DNA of 57,919 nucleotides, from assembly GCA_944393385.1 (NCBI GenBank), contig CALYAA010000009.1, forward strand, positions 1 to 57,919. The letters are read 5' to 3'. Below, one piece after another: positions 8,336 through 17,757 of the stretch. The DNA is from an uncultured Clostridia bacterium. GTDB taxonomy: Bacteria > Bacillota > Clostridia > TANB77 > CAG-508. Position 1 is the stretch's first letter. Every line of letters begins with the position of its first letter. Position numbers and translations under genes: made by a program. The notes below the pieces were generated by a model. That model was given only the letters and a program-made list of their open reading frames with translations. It made no database searches and was not told the DNA's origin.

Positions 8336-10642
8336 TTATTCTTGTTCAATAGGATTAACAGTGTATTCTAATACATTGATTGTTTTTATTACTAATTTTG
8401 AAGAAATATCATCTTCTTCTAATATACCGATTCTAACTGTATTTTTTGAATCTAAAGTTATATCTGTATCTTTCAATTTTATAATTGCTCTAGTATCTTT
8501 ATCCATTCCCACTGGTAATGTTTTATTTTGATTATCATAATAAATACAATTAGAAAAAGCAATCATATTTATACCTTTTTTTATATTCATTTTGTATAAA
8601 TTAACTTTATTTCCTTTTGAATTTTCAATGGATTTTAATATTTCATCTTTTACATCTAAATTAAAAACATTAAATTTGTTTACATCAATATTTTCATCAT
8701 CTTCTGTCCACATATATGCTAACAAGTCTTGACTAGTTATAATTTTATCTAATGCTTCATTAATTCTCCATATTGTTTGACTTAAATTAACTTTATAATC
8801 AACAACTTTTGTTTGTTTTGAAATACCCAATATTAAAAATTTGTTTTTTGGATTTTCTCTATGTGTTTTATTAGCAAGTTTTTTTATTTTTCGTGTATCT
8901 TCTTCTAATGATCCAAAAATATCTAATTCTCCATCATCTTTTTCATTTTTTAATTCTGTTTTTAATTCTTTAAGATATTTATCAAGTTCTTTAGGCTCTA
9001 ATGAATTTGTTTTTACTTTATTAATTACATCTAACTGATTTGTTGTTGCTAAATATACTGCATTTAATTCTACTTTATTTAATTTCGTTGATTGTAGTTT
9101 ATCCATTATGCTTCCATATTCTTCAAATTCTTCATCAAAATCTAAAATCTTAGAATATGTTTTAACATTAACAACTTCCTCTTCTCCTTCTGTTAAACTT
9201 TGAACCTCATCTTTATTACTATATTTCCAAAACTCAAATATACTTTTCTTATGACTATCTATTTCTTCAATAAATGCTGTTGCATTTTCTATCTTTTTTG
9301 TTAAATTTACATTTTTTAGTTTTATTGCATTAATATCCATTTTTATATTTTTCAAATTATTTTCTTGCTCTACTGCTTTTTTTCCTATTTCTAATAAATC
9401 ATCTAATGTATATTGATTTTTTTCACTTTCATTTTCATTGTTTTCCAAATTTTCTTTTTTACTTTTCTCTTTTATTTCTTTATTTTCTTTAGACTCTGAT
9501 TTTTTTTCATCTTTTTTCTTAGTCTTTTTTCCACTATATTTGAAAAAATATTTTACTTTTCCAAAAAAAGTTTTTTTACATTCTAAGAATGTTGAAATTT
9601 GTTTTTCTTTTGCTAAATATTCTATTTCTAAATCTTGTGATTCTTTTTTTAAGTTTTCTAATTTTTCACTATATTCTACATTTTGTATTGATGATAATTT
9701 TTCTATTTCTGTTAATTGTTTATATTGTGAATTTATCCAATCTCCTATTTCATCATATTCTATTAGTTCATCTTTAAAATAAAATTCTATTTTTCCTTGT
9801 TTATCTATTTGTGTATTAAATTTAAAATATGTAGATATTTCTGATTGTAAAATAAATAATATTTTAACCAATTTAAAGAATTTTTCAGCTTCTATTTTTG
9901 TGCTTAGTTTTACTTTATATTCTGATTCAATCTTTTTCAATACTTCAGTTTGTCCTACAATTTGTATTGAATCTTTATCTGTTTTGTCAAATACTTCATA
10001 AATACTTGGCCAATTATCTGTTAAAGACCAAATGTAATTTTCTAAACTTTGTAATTCTGTTGGTGTTAATAATTCTTTTGAATAATTAATATTTGTAATA
10101 GGCACAAATATTTTTCCTGCTTTTTTCTTTTCTAATTGCTTTTTTAGAACATAAAAAAATGTTGAATAATCTTTATCTTCTGTTGTTACAATCATAAAAT
10201 ATTTATTATCAGTTTCTGAATAGTATATTTGCCATAGATAATTTCCAGCATATCTAATTTTAAATGGAATTTTTTTGTTTAGTGCTTGTTGTTGTTCCTC
10301 TATTTTTTCTATATCTTCAATTTTTATTTCTCTTAACATCTCTAGAAATATAGCATGTAATCTCATTTCTTCTTCCGTTTTTGGCTCTAGATATGAAACC
10401 AATGGTTTTGCTTTAGAATATTTGGTTTTTGTATCATCAAGTCTATTACATGGCGATATTAAAATTTCTAGTTCTTTTGGAGAAACAAATCTATATTGTC
10501 TATATTTATTCTCTTCTATCCCTATATTAGGCTTGAAATTTAGTGTTTCAACATATTTTAATGTTTCTGGAATTTCTTCTAAATTTAAGCCTATATATTC
10601 TAGTTTTTTTACTATTTCTTGTGGTAATTTACTCTTTTCCAA
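8336..10642 (-). CDS. Large coiled-coil protein of unknown function
   Basis: This 768-residue soluble protein has no signal peptide or membrane segment. The N-terminal half looks globular. The middle (about residues 320-480) is predicted coiled coil and contains a very Lys/Glu-rich low-complexity stretch (about 375-415). A further coiled-coil part and a C-terminal globular region of about 200 residues follow, ending in beta-rich sequence. I recognise no domain or catalytic motif. It lies between era and dusB on the same strand, but with a gap of about 110 bp to dusB, and may have its own promoter. A scaffolding role is possible but is a guess from composition only. Confidence 0.7.
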   Translation of the reverse strand: MEKSKLPQEIVKKLEYIGLNLEEIPETLKYVETLNFKPNIGIEENKYRQYRFVSPKELEILISPCNRLDDTKTKYSKAKPLVSYLEPKTEEEMRLHAIFLEMLREIKIEDIEKIEEQQQALNKKIPFKIRYAGNYLWQIYYSETDNKYFMIVTTEDKDYSTFFYVLKKQLEKKKAGKIFVPITNINYSKELLTPTELQSLENYIWSLTDNWPSIYEVFDKTDKDSIQIVGQTEVLKKIESEYKVKLSTKIEAEKFFKLVKILFILQSEISTYFKFNTQIDKQGKIEFYFKDELIEYDEIGDWINSQYKQLTEIEKLSSIQNVEYSEKLENLKKESQDLEIEYLAKEKQISTFLECKKTFFGKVKYFFKYSGKKTKKKDEKKSESKENKEIKEKSKKENLENNENESEKNQYTLDDLLEIGKKAVEQENNLKNIKMDINAIKLKNVNLTKKIENATAFIEEIDSHKKSIFEFWKYSNKDEVQSLTEGEEEVVNVKTYSKILDFDEEFEEYGSIMDKLQSTKLNKVELNAVYLATTNQLDVINKVKTNSLEPKELDKYLKELKTELKNEKDDGELDIFGSLEEDTRKIKKLANKTHRENPKNKFLILGISKQTKVVDYKVNLSQTIWRINEALDKIITSQDLLAYMWTEDDENIDVNKFNVFNLDVKDEILKSIENSKGNKVNLYKMNIKKGINMIAFSNCIYYDNQNKTLPVGMDKDTRAIIKLKDTDITLDSKNTVRIGILEEDDISSKLVIKTINVLEYTVNPIEQE

Positions 10643-10751
10643 AACTAGATACTCCTTTCATTTTTCTTAACTTCCTATATTTTACTATTCTTTCAATAAA
10701 ATATCAATATCGTATTTTTAATTTTATAAGCATTTTTATCCACACTAAATA

Positions 10752-11723
10752 TTAGACTAGAAAAAAATCTTTTACTTTAATAATGAAATCATTATATGAA
10801 TTTGTATGATTTATTTCATCTCTAAATTTAGATGCTCCTGGCATATCTTTAGAATATGCTGAAATAAACTTTCTAATTTCATTTATTGCTGTTTTTTCTC
10901 CTTTTTCATCTATACTCATATCAATATGTTCTTTAAGAATTTTATATTTTTCTTTGTTTGATGGTTTTTCTTTTTTATTACCTGTTTCAAAATAATATTT
11001 TATCTGCTCAAATATCCAAGGGTTACCAATAGCAGCTCTTCCTATCATAATTCCATCAACACCTGTATATTCAAACATAAATTTCGCACTTTCTTCATCA
11101 ACAATATTTCCATTACCTATCACAGGAATTTCTACAGATTGCTTAACTTGTTTTATAATATCTAAGTCTACATCTCCAGAATAATATTCTTCACGAGTTC
11201 TTCCATGTACTATTATAGCTGAAACCCCACACTTTTCTGCTATTTTTGCAATTTCACAAGCTACTATGTGTTTACTATCCCAGCCTTTTCTAATTTTTAA
11301 TGTTACAGGTCTTTTAGAATTATCTACAACTGATTTTATAATCTTTTCAGCTTTCTTTAAGTCTAATAATAATTTGCTCCCATCACCATTTTTTACAACT
11401 TTTGGTGCTGGACATCCCATATTTATATCTACTATATCTGTCAAGTTACTAATATAATTAGCTGCAAATCCCATTGTTTCTGGGTCACTTCCAAAAATTT
11501 GCATACTAATTGGTCTTTTTTCTCCTTCTGTTTTCAATAATTTTTTTGTTTTTTCATCTCCAAAAAATATTGCCTTTGAACTTACCATTTCTGTACATAC
11601 TAAACCTGGATTAAATTTTTCTACGACAATTCTAAAAGGCAGGTCTGTAACGCCTGCCATTGGAGCTAATATTAAATTATTTTCTAATTCTATATTTCCA
11701 ATTTTTAGTTTATTTAAGTACAT
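10752..11723 (-). CDS. dusB: tRNA-dihydrouridine synthase
   Basis: The 323-residue protein is an FMN-dependent Dus enzyme that reduces uridine in the tRNA D-loop using NADPH. Motifs seen: LAPMAGVTDLPFR at the start of the TIM barrel, the catalytic-Cys motif NMGCPAPKV near residue 103, KIRKGWD, the HGRTREEYYSG loop near residue 175 and GNGNI, followed by the C-terminal helical domain. It resembles the DusB group of Firmicutes. It follows rodA on the same strand with an 8-bp gap and is likely cotranscribed with the rodA-min genes. Confidence 0.93.
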   Translation of the reverse strand: MYLNKLKIGNIELENNLILAPMAGVTDLPFRIVVEKFNPGLVCTEMVSSKAIFFGDEKTKKLLKTEGEKRPISMQIFGSDPETMGFAANYISNLTDIVDINMGCPAPKVVKNGDGSKLLLDLKKAEKIIKSVVDNSKRPVTLKIRKGWDSKHIVACEIAKIAEKCGVSAIIVHGRTREEYYSGDVDLDIIKQVKQSVEIPVIGNGNIVDEESAKFMFEYTGVDGIMIGRAAIGNPWIFEQIKYYFETGNKKEKPSNKEKYKILKEHIDMSIDEKGEKTAINEIRKFISAYSKDMPGASKFRDEINHTNSYNDFIIKVKDFFLV

Positions 11724-11731
11724 GTTTACTC

Positions 11732-12847
11732 CTATTTATTAAATAATCCACTTTTTCTTTGACTACTAATATTTAATAATATCCCTAAAGTAATAAAACT
11801 AGTCATCATAGAACTTCCACCATAGCTAACAAATAATAATGGAACTCCTGTTATTGGTAATAATCCCATTGTCATCCCTATATTTTCTAATGTATGAAAT
11901 AAAAATATTCCTGCAATTCCAATTGCAACATAAGCTCCTGCAGGATCTTTAATTCCTTTAGCTACTTGAATTGCTTTTATTATTATCATAACATTTAATA
12001 ATATAACTGAACACGCAATTATAAATCCCATTTCTTCACTAATTACTGCAAAGATAAAATCTGTTGTTTTGGGATATAAATATCCTAACTGTGTCTGATT
12101 TCCTTCTAAAATTCCCATTCCTGTTATTAGGCCTGACCCAATAGCTAATTTTGATTGCAAAATATTATATCCTGCTCCTCTTGGGTCTGATTCTGGATGT
12201 AAATATGTGTCTATTCTTGCTTTTGCATGATCTGGTAATACAAAAAAATATAATAATGGTAATACAATAATTACTATAGCTATTGAAAGAAATATATATT
12301 TTTTATCTATTCCAGCAACAAATATCATTAACAAAAATGCCGTAATATAAGCTGCTGCAGTTCCATAATCCGGTTCAAGTACAATTAATATTATTGGAAC
12401 AATTAATGCTAATAATATTATTAATAATTTTGTTATTTTATTTATTTCATTTCTTCCTTTTTGTATTTGGATTATAGAAATAACATAAGAAATAAATAAA
12501 ATCATACTTATTTTTGAGAATTCAGCAGGTTGTAATGAAAACCAATCATCTCCTATCGAAAACCAACTACTTGCACCACTTATGGGTTCTGTAAATAGAA
12601 CTGCTATTAAAAGTATAATTGAAACTCCGTATAATAATGGTGAAATTTTAACTAAAAACTTATAATCTATTAACATTACAATTAGCATTAATACAACACC
12701 AACACTAATCCATACAACTTGCTTTTTAAACTCCTCTAGTCCAGAATCATATGAAGCAGAAAATAGAGCAACTAGTCCTATTGCACATAATATCAATGCA
12801 AATAATGGTATTAACCATTCTATTTTTCTTAATCTTCTAATATTCAT
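11732..12847 (-). CDS. rodA: SEDS glycosyltransferase RodA
   Basis: This 371-residue polytopic protein (about ten membrane segments) is a SEDS peptidoglycan glycosyltransferase. It shows the SEDS signatures AEFSKISMILF, PDYGTAAAY (near the catalytic Asp), the HPESDPRGAGYN extracellular loop with QSKLAIGSG, and the C-terminal TGVPLLFVSYGGSS. SEDS proteins polymerise lipid II with a class B PBP. The position next to minE and minD matches the mre-min-rod cluster, so RodA (elongation) is preferred over FtsW or SpoVE, but the assignment within the family is by context. Confidence 0.9.
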   Translation of the reverse strand: MNIRRLRKIEWLIPLFALILCAIGLVALFSASYDSGLEEFKKQVVWISVGVVLMLIVMLIDYKFLVKISPLLYGVSIILLIAVLFTEPISGASSWFSIGDDWFSLQPAEFSKISMILFISYVISIIQIQKGRNEINKITKLLIILLALIVPIILIVLEPDYGTAAAYITAFLLMIFVAGIDKKYIFLSIAIVIIVLPLLYFFVLPDHAKARIDTYLHPESDPRGAGYNILQSKLAIGSGLITGMGILEGNQTQLGYLYPKTTDFIFAVISEEMGFIIACSVILLNVMIIIKAIQVAKGIKDPAGAYVAIGIAGIFLFHTLENIGMTMGLLPITGVPLLFVSYGGSSMMTSFITLGILLNISSQRKSGLFNK

Positions 12848-12864
12848 CTTACCACTCTTTATTT

Positions 12865-13605
12865 TTAATATTTTTTATGCTTGTGTTTTTTTAAATTTTT
12901 GTTACGCTTTTGAAAATTTTTATTATTTTGTTTTTGAAAATTATTATTTTGATTTTTTACTGAATCATTTTCTATCTTTACTTCTTCTTTTTCTATTTCT
13001 TCATTAGCTGTAACTTCATTTTCTTTATTAATTTTTTCAGTTTTTTCAGAACTTATATTTTCATATACATAATTATTTTCTTCTTTTATATTATGATTTT
13101 CATAATTATTACTTCCTACTTTATTGTTTGTGCTTGTATAATTATAATTATTTTCTAAATCACTATTATTACTAGAATCATAATTATTCTCTATATTATT
13201 AGATTTAAAATTATTATCTATATCACTAGTGTTGTTTTTATATATATACTTAGGATAATCTTCTGCTTTATTGGTTTTGTTTGACTCAACTTTTGATGTT
13301 TGCCTTGCTTCTTCTTTTATATTTAAAATTGGTATATTTGCATATAAAGCGGGAGCACCATTTGTTCCATCACTATTTTCCTTATTAGTTAGCCTAACAT
13401 CCATTGCTTTTTCATCTATATCTATATATTTTTTTATTACTTCTATTATTTCTTGTTTCATCAAATCCAAAAAATCAGCAGATACATTTGCTCTATCTTG
13501 CATTAATACTAAATGTAATCTTTCTTTTGCAGCATCTTTAGATTTTAATGTTTGATCTTCTTTTTTTGTAATTTTTTTTATTTTTTTCATTATGCTTTCA
13601 AACAT
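12865..13605 (-). CDS. minE: Cell division topological factor MinE with long Asn-rich extension
   Basis: The first about 100 residues match MinE: AKERLHLVLMQDRANVSADF contains the anti-MinCD helix region, followed by the dimerisation beta strands ending ALYANIPI. MinE activates the MinD ATPase and drives oscillation of the division inhibitor. Normal MinE has about 90 residues; here the frame continues to 246 with an extension of about 145 residues rich in Asn, Glu, Lys and Tyr, ending in a very basic QKRNKNLKKHKHKKY tail. The gene follows minD by 23 bp. The extension is continuous with the frame and has no sign of a frameshift; a nucleic acid- or membrane-binding role for the basic end is only a guess. 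Confidence 0.88.
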   Translation of the reverse strand: MFESIMKKIKKITKKEDQTLKSKDAAKERLHLVLMQDRANVSADFLDLMKQEIIEVIKKYIDIDEKAMDVRLTNKENSDGTNGAPALYANIPILNIKEEARQTSKVESNKTNKAEDYPKYIYKNNTSDIDNNFKSNNIENNYDSSNNSDLENNYNYTSTNNKVGSNNYENHNIKEENNYVYENISSEKTEKINKENEVTANEEIEKEEVKIENDSVKNQNNNFQKQNNKNFQKRNKNLKKHKHKKY

Positions 13606-13628
13606 TATTATTTCTCCTCCAATGTATT

Positions 13629-14420
13629 TTATTTTTTAAACATATTTTTTATTTTTTCTATAAAGCCTTTTTCTCGTCCAGGTATTGTTACTTCTATATT
13701 TTCACCTAAAACTCTTTTTGCTATCTCTAAATATGCTTTTCCTGATGGAGCTTTTCTGTTTTGAATAACAGGCTCTCCTTTATTTGTTTGTGTAATAATA
13801 TATTCATCATCTGGTACTACACCTATTAAATCTATAGATAATAAATCTACAATATCATCTACATCCATCATTTCACCTTTTTTTACCATATTAGGCCTTA
13901 TTCTATTTATTACTAGTTCTGGATTTTTTATTTCAGAAGCTTCTAATAAACCAATAATTCTATCAGCATCTCTTATAGAAGAAATTTCTGCTGTAGTTAC
14001 AACAATTGCTCTATTAGCACCTGCTATAGCATTTTTAAAACCTTGTTCTATACCAGCAGGACAATCAATTAATATATAATCAAATTCTTCTTTTAATTTT
14101 CCAACTAAATCTCTCATTTGTTCTTCATTTACAGCACTCTTGTCTCGTGTTTGGGCAGCAGGTAGTAAATATAATTCTTTAAATCTTTTATCTTTTATTA
14201 AGGCTTGTCTTAACTTACATTTACCTTCAACAACATCTACAATATCATATACAATTCTATTTTCTAGTCCCATTACAACATCTAAATTTCTTAATCCAAT
14301 ATCTGTATCTATTAATGCAATTTTTTTACCTTCTAGTGCTAAACTCGCACCTAAATTTGCAGTTGTTGTTGTTTTTCCTACTCCACCTTTTCCCGATGTT
14401 ATTACTATAACTTCTCCCAT
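13629..14420 (-). CDS. minD: Septum site-determining ATPase MinD
   Basis: The 263-residue protein is a ParA/MinD-type ATPase. It has the deviant Walker A GKGGVGKTT at residues 10-18 with the signature Lys, the switch I region DTDIGLRNLD, Walker B YILIDCPAGIE and the C-terminal amphipathic membrane-targeting helix (GFIEKIKNMFKK). It recruits MinC and is regulated by MinE, encoded next. No minC is seen immediately upstream; the next gene on this strand is cwlD, nearly 200 bp away. The length is standard. Confidence 0.95.
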   Translation of the reverse strand: MGEVIVITSGKGGVGKTTTTANLGASLALEGKKIALIDTDIGLRNLDVVMGLENRIVYDIVDVVEGKCKLRQALIKDKRFKELYLLPAAQTRDKSAVNEEQMRDLVGKLKEEFDYILIDCPAGIEQGFKNAIAGANRAIVVTTAEISSIRDADRIIGLLEASEIKNPELVINRIRPNMVKKGEMMDVDDIVDLLSIDLIGVVPDDEYIITQTNKGEPVIQNRKAPSGKAYLEIAKRVLGENIEVTIPGREKGFIEKIKNMFKK

Positions 14421-14540
14421 ATTTTCCCTCCTTAGGATCTGTTTATCTTTTTTGTCCTAATTTTCTTTTTATATAATACACTCAAATTGTAAAAAAGTCA
14501 AGATTTTTTACAGTACAGGAAAAATTTTTCTTTTGAAAAT

Positions 14541-14614
14541 TGTCAGTGTGGTCAGTGGGGACGGAGATTTTGACAACATTGTCAAAATCTCCGTCCCCAC
14601 TGACCACACTGACA
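14541..14614. repeat. Perfect 36-bp inverted repeat of the GGGGACGG element family
   Basis: Positions 14541-14576 and 14579-14614 are perfect inverted complements separated by 2 bp. The arm contains GTCAGTGGGGACGGAGATTT. A related copy lies at 30795-30822. Both begin within a few bases after the stop codon of a minus-strand gene (cwlD and carD). GGGGACGG palindromes of this kind are widespread in Firmicutes genomes as REP-like dispersed repeats; here the element may also serve as a terminator. Confidence 0.85.
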
Positions 14615-14618
14615 TCAA

Positions 14619-15326
14619 TCAATTATAGAAATATTCTATAATTCCATTATAAATACCCCATGCTAATTTATTTTGATATTCATCATCTAATAATTTTTTT
14701 TCTTCTTCTGGATTTGATAAAAATCCGCATTCTACAATTGTTATTGGAATTTCTACATGTTTTATAATATATATATTGTCTATTGTTTTAGCTAATCTAT
14801 TATTTTCTTTTTGTATTGCGTTATTTAAACTATTTTGAATAGATACCGCTAATTTTTGTCCTTCACTACTTCCTTCTCTATAAAATGTTTGCCAGCCATC
14901 ATATTGTTGTTGTGGAATTTTATTTAGATGTATTGATACAAATATATCAGCAGAGCTTTCATTTCCTATTTTTACTCTATTATGAATATCAGAAATCTTT
15001 TTTTGTTTTAGTGTTTTACTATCTATATCATATATGGCATTTTCATCTGACCTTGTCAATATCACTGTTGTTCCACTTTGTTCTAATAAATTTTGTAATT
15101 TTAAAGCTATTTTTAAATTTATTGCTGCTTCTGTTGTTCCTGTACTACTTTGAGCCCCTTCATCTGGCTTTCCATGTCCTGCATCTATTACTATAGTTTT
15201 GCCTGATATTGGTAATGACACTGTTGGTATTGTTGTTTTTGTTTCTGTTGTGAATATAAAGACAAATACAGACACAAATATACTTAACATTATTATTGTT
15301 ATTCTTTTCTTGTTTAAAACTATCAT
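14619..15326 (-). CDS. cwlD: N-acetylmuramoyl-L-alanine amidase CwlD
   Basis: The 235-residue protein has an N-terminal membrane/signal segment (about residues 8-27) and an Amidase_3 domain: VIDAGHGKPDEGA (zinc His), the zinc Glu in TEAAIN, the second His in VSIHLN and the catalytic Glu in IVECGFLSN. In spore formers CwlD removes stem peptides from cortex muramic acid, allowing muramic-delta-lactam formation and thus germination. The length and the single amidase domain without SH3 or SPOR repeats fit CwlD. It ends with a TGA codon, evidence that TGA is a stop here. A perfect inverted repeat follows immediately. Confidence 0.88.
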   Translation of the reverse strand: MIVLNKKRITIIMLSIFVSVFVFIFTTETKTTIPTVSLPISGKTIVIDAGHGKPDEGAQSSTGTTEAAINLKIALKLQNLLEQSGTTVILTRSDENAIYDIDSKTLKQKKISDIHNRVKIGNESSADIFVSIHLNKIPQQQYDGWQTFYREGSSEGQKLAVSIQNSLNNAIQKENNRLAKTIDNIYIIKHVEIPITIVECGFLSNPEEEKKLLDDEYQNKLAWGIYNGIIEYFYN

Positions 15327-15417
15327 ATTAACCCCTTATAATCTTTTTTTATAATTATATGTTGTTTTTTTATTTCTATGATAATCTTCTATATATATTT
15401 TTACTTTCAATAAATGT

Positions 15418-15451
15418 CAAAAAAATTGCAAACTTTTACATTTGCAATTTT
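15418..15451 (-). terminator. Rho-independent terminator
   Basis: On the minus strand AAAAATTGCAAA and TTTGCAATTTTT form a stem with an 8-base loop and a T-rich tail, just after the GGDEF gene stop. Confidence 0.8.
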
Positions 15452-15460
15452 TGAGTTATT

Positions 15461-16387
15461 TTATTTACGTCTTCTATCTACAATGTAGCTACTTCCCATA
15501 ATTGTTTTAGCTGTATGTTTAATTTGTGCTCCAACTTCCCCTATTTCTAAGATATTAGAAAATCTGTCTTTTTCTGCAACTACAGCTCCTATTGATATTG
15601 AAGTTAGTGGAAATTGTTCCATAATACCTTTTCTATTAGCAACCTCTATATATCCTCTTTCAATATCATCTTCTGTAAAATATTTTATAACATCATGGTC
15701 AAAATTTGCTATTATTGTTTGGCAAATTTCATCTACATTTAATGTTGGAACTATTGCAATAAAATCGTCTCCTCCTATGTGTCCTACAAAAGAATTTTCC
15801 ATATATTTTCCATGTACACATTTTAAAATTATTTGTGCTGTATATTCTATTATTTCATCACCTTTTAGAAAGCCATATACATCATTATATGCTTTAAAAT
15901 TATCTAAATCTATATATAATACAGAAAATTCTTCTTTTTTAGCTATTCTCTTTTTTAATTCTGCATGTATTTGTACATTTCCTGGAAGACCTGTTAATGG
16001 ACTTATTCTTCTATTTGTTTTTAATAATCTATCTATATTTTTTATTGTATAATATAAATATTCTGTATCTACTGGTTTTTTTATATAATATTCAACAGAT
16101 TCTTTTAATACTTCTAATTTGTGTCTTCTTTCTGTGTTTGATGATACAACAATTATTGGTGTGATTTGGTTATCTTCATCAGTACGTATTTGCTTACAAA
16201 GCTCTATAATATCTCTATCTATAGAATCTTCATTTATTACTATTAAAAATGGTATATCTTTTAAGGCTACATTAATTTGATCTGTTTTTATTCCAATAAA
16301 TTTAAATTCCATATCTTGTTTAAATAATTCTTTAAATATTGGTATTGATGTATCATCATCATCTATTACGTATATATCTTGTGTCAT
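15461..16387 (-). CDS. Diguanylate cyclase with receiver-like domain
   Basis: The 308-residue protein has an N-terminal CheY-like domain (about residues 1-125) and a C-terminal GGDEF domain (about 130-305) whose signature is GGDDF near residue 206, a form often active in making cyclic di-GMP. The GGDEF domain shows DLTGLPGN-like SPLTGLPGN, LDNFKAYND and SISIG. In the receiver the acidic pocket (YVIDDDD) and the Lys (IKKPVD) are present, but the position of the phospho-accepting Asp reads FLIVINEDS, with Asn. So it is probably a pseudo-receiver that dimerises or binds a partner rather than a phosphorylated regulator. No I-site RxxD is obvious. Confidence 0.88.
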   Translation of the reverse strand: MTQDIYVIDDDDTSIPIFKELFKQDMEFKFIGIKTDQINVALKDIPFLIVINEDSIDRDIIELCKQIRTDEDNQITPIIVVSSNTERRHKLEVLKESVEYYIKKPVDTEYLYYTIKNIDRLLKTNRRISPLTGLPGNVQIHAELKKRIAKKEEFSVLYIDLDNFKAYNDVYGFLKGDEIIEYTAQIILKCVHGKYMENSFVGHIGGDDFIAIVPTLNVDEICQTIIANFDHDVIKYFTEDDIERGYIEVANRKGIMEQFPLTSISIGAVVAEKDRFSNILEIGEVGAQIKHTAKTIMGSSYIVDRRRK

Positions 16388-16412
16388 ATTATTCCTTCCT
16401 TTTAGTATTTAA

Positions 16413-17492
16413 TTAATTTAATGTACTTGTATCTAATGATTTTCTTTCTGTTGTTTTTAATCCATTATTGTTTTCTGCTTCAATTACTAATCTGTTTTCT
16501 CCATCTAATGCTTTTACTTCTACATAATATGTTTTGTCATTAACTTGAACATTTTCTACTTCTTCATCATTTAATGTTATTTTTACATTTTTAAGTTGTT
16601 CTTCATCTTCAACATTTATAACAAAATAGATTGCTCCATCTTTTCTTCCAAGTTTTGCTTCTATAACTGGTACTGTTGCTCCTATTACAGTTGTTGTTTT
16701 TTCTGCAGGTATTCCTTCTTCATCTGTTACTATAATTTTTAGCGAATGTCTACCTTTTGGAGCATTTATAACACCTTCATAATTTTTTTCTCCAACCTCT
16801 ATAGTTGTTGCTTCTCCATCATCCCAACTATACATTATGTTATCTATTGTATCTTCTGCATATGCTATAATCTTTACTCCATTATCAACATTTTCTAAAG
16901 TTATTGTTGGTACATTACCTACTGAATATTCTTTTTGATATCTTACTGTTTGTCCATTTTCTTCTGTAACTGTAATTGTTAAAATATTTTTACCTCCAAT
17001 TAAATCTATTGTTTCTGTTACATTCTTTTGGTTATTTTCATTAAGGACTTGTTCTTCTCCATCATTCCATTGATAAGTAATTTGCTGTATTCCTCTTATA
17101 TGACTTACAGTTATATCTAGTGTATTATTTTCATCATTTCTAGTTACATTTACTAATGGTGTTGCATTTGCTTCTACTTCATCATTTATTTGATCTTTTG
17201 CATAAATACTTCCTCCAATTAAGCAAAAGCCGAATATTATAATTGAAATTGAGAAAAATATAACTATTTTCTTTATATCAACTACTTTTTTTGAAGTGTA
17301 ATTTGAATTATAATTTACTTGGTTTGTATTATAATTCATTGAATTTGAATTATAATCTGATCTAAATGATTTAAAATTAGGTACTTCATTTTTTTTAGGT
17401 TTAAATTTTGGTGCCTTTGGTTCTTTTTGTTTTGCTTTAAAATTTTGATTTTTTTCTGGTCCTTCATCACCTGTAAACAATATTTGATTCAT
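16413..17492 (-). CDS. Single-pass membrane protein with Ig-like extracellular repeats
   Basis: The 359-residue protein has a cytoplasmic N-terminus of about 75 residues rich in Lys, Asn and Pro, one membrane segment (about residues 75-98) and about 255 extracellular residues. The latter contain three to four beta-rich Ig-like repeats recognisable by NxxxITV...QxxxYxW(D/N)DGE and TDEEG(I/N) patterns. No catalytic motif, lipobox or sortase motif is present. It lies 25 bp upstream of the GGDEF gene on the same strand, so the two are likely cotranscribed and the protein could be a surface partner in c-di-GMP-linked behaviour; that link is inference. Confidence 0.7.
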   Translation of the reverse strand: MNQILFTGDEGPEKNQNFKAKQKEPKAPKFKPKKNEVPNFKSFRSDYNSNSMNYNTNQVNYNSNYTSKKVVDIKKIVIFFSISIIIFGFCLIGGSIYAKDQINDEVEANATPLVNVTRNDENNTLDITVSHIRGIQQITYQWNDGEEQVLNENNQKNVTETIDLIGGKNILTITVTEENGQTVRYQKEYSVGNVPTITLENVDNGVKIIAYAEDTIDNIMYSWDDGEATTIEVGEKNYEGVINAPKGRHSLKIIVTDEEGIPAEKTTTVIGATVPVIEAKLGRKDGAIYFVINVEDEEQLKNVKITLNDEEVENVQVNDKTYYVEVKALDGENRLVIEAENNNGLKTTERKSLDTSTLN

Positions 17493-17645
17493 TTGTCCAC
17501 CTCTTAAAATAAAAATTTTATATTTCTTTTCTTTGGCATTATATCATAATGCATAATACTTGTAAATATAATTTCTTAAAAAATAACTTGTAAAATTCTG
17601 CCTATATAATTACCTTTGTTATTAATAAATATCGCAATAATAATG

Positions 17646-17715
17646 AAGTTTCAAATGGCTAATGATTCTAACTTTTTACTTAATAGAAAAATATAACTAT
17701 CTTAATTATATACAG
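17646..17715. repeat. AT-rich palindromic repeat, copy 2
   Basis: It shares TCAAATGGCT, then TAACTTTTTA...TAATAGAAAAATATAACT, with the copy at 37968-38038. It is less symmetric than the other copies and lies between ldh and the Ig-like membrane protein gene. Confidence 0.45.
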
Positions 17716-17720
17716 CAAAT

Positions 17721-17750
17721 GAACTTTAAGGAGTATTGTCCTTAAAGTTC
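17721..17750 (-). terminator. Hairpin terminator after ldh
   Basis: GAACTTTAAGGA and TCCTTAAAGTTC form a perfect 12-bp stem with a 6-base loop, 8 bp after the ldh stop. Stems with the same GAACTTTA core occur at 41344 and 51002. The U tract on the minus side is weak. Confidence 0.65.
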
Positions 17751-17757
17751 ATAATCT

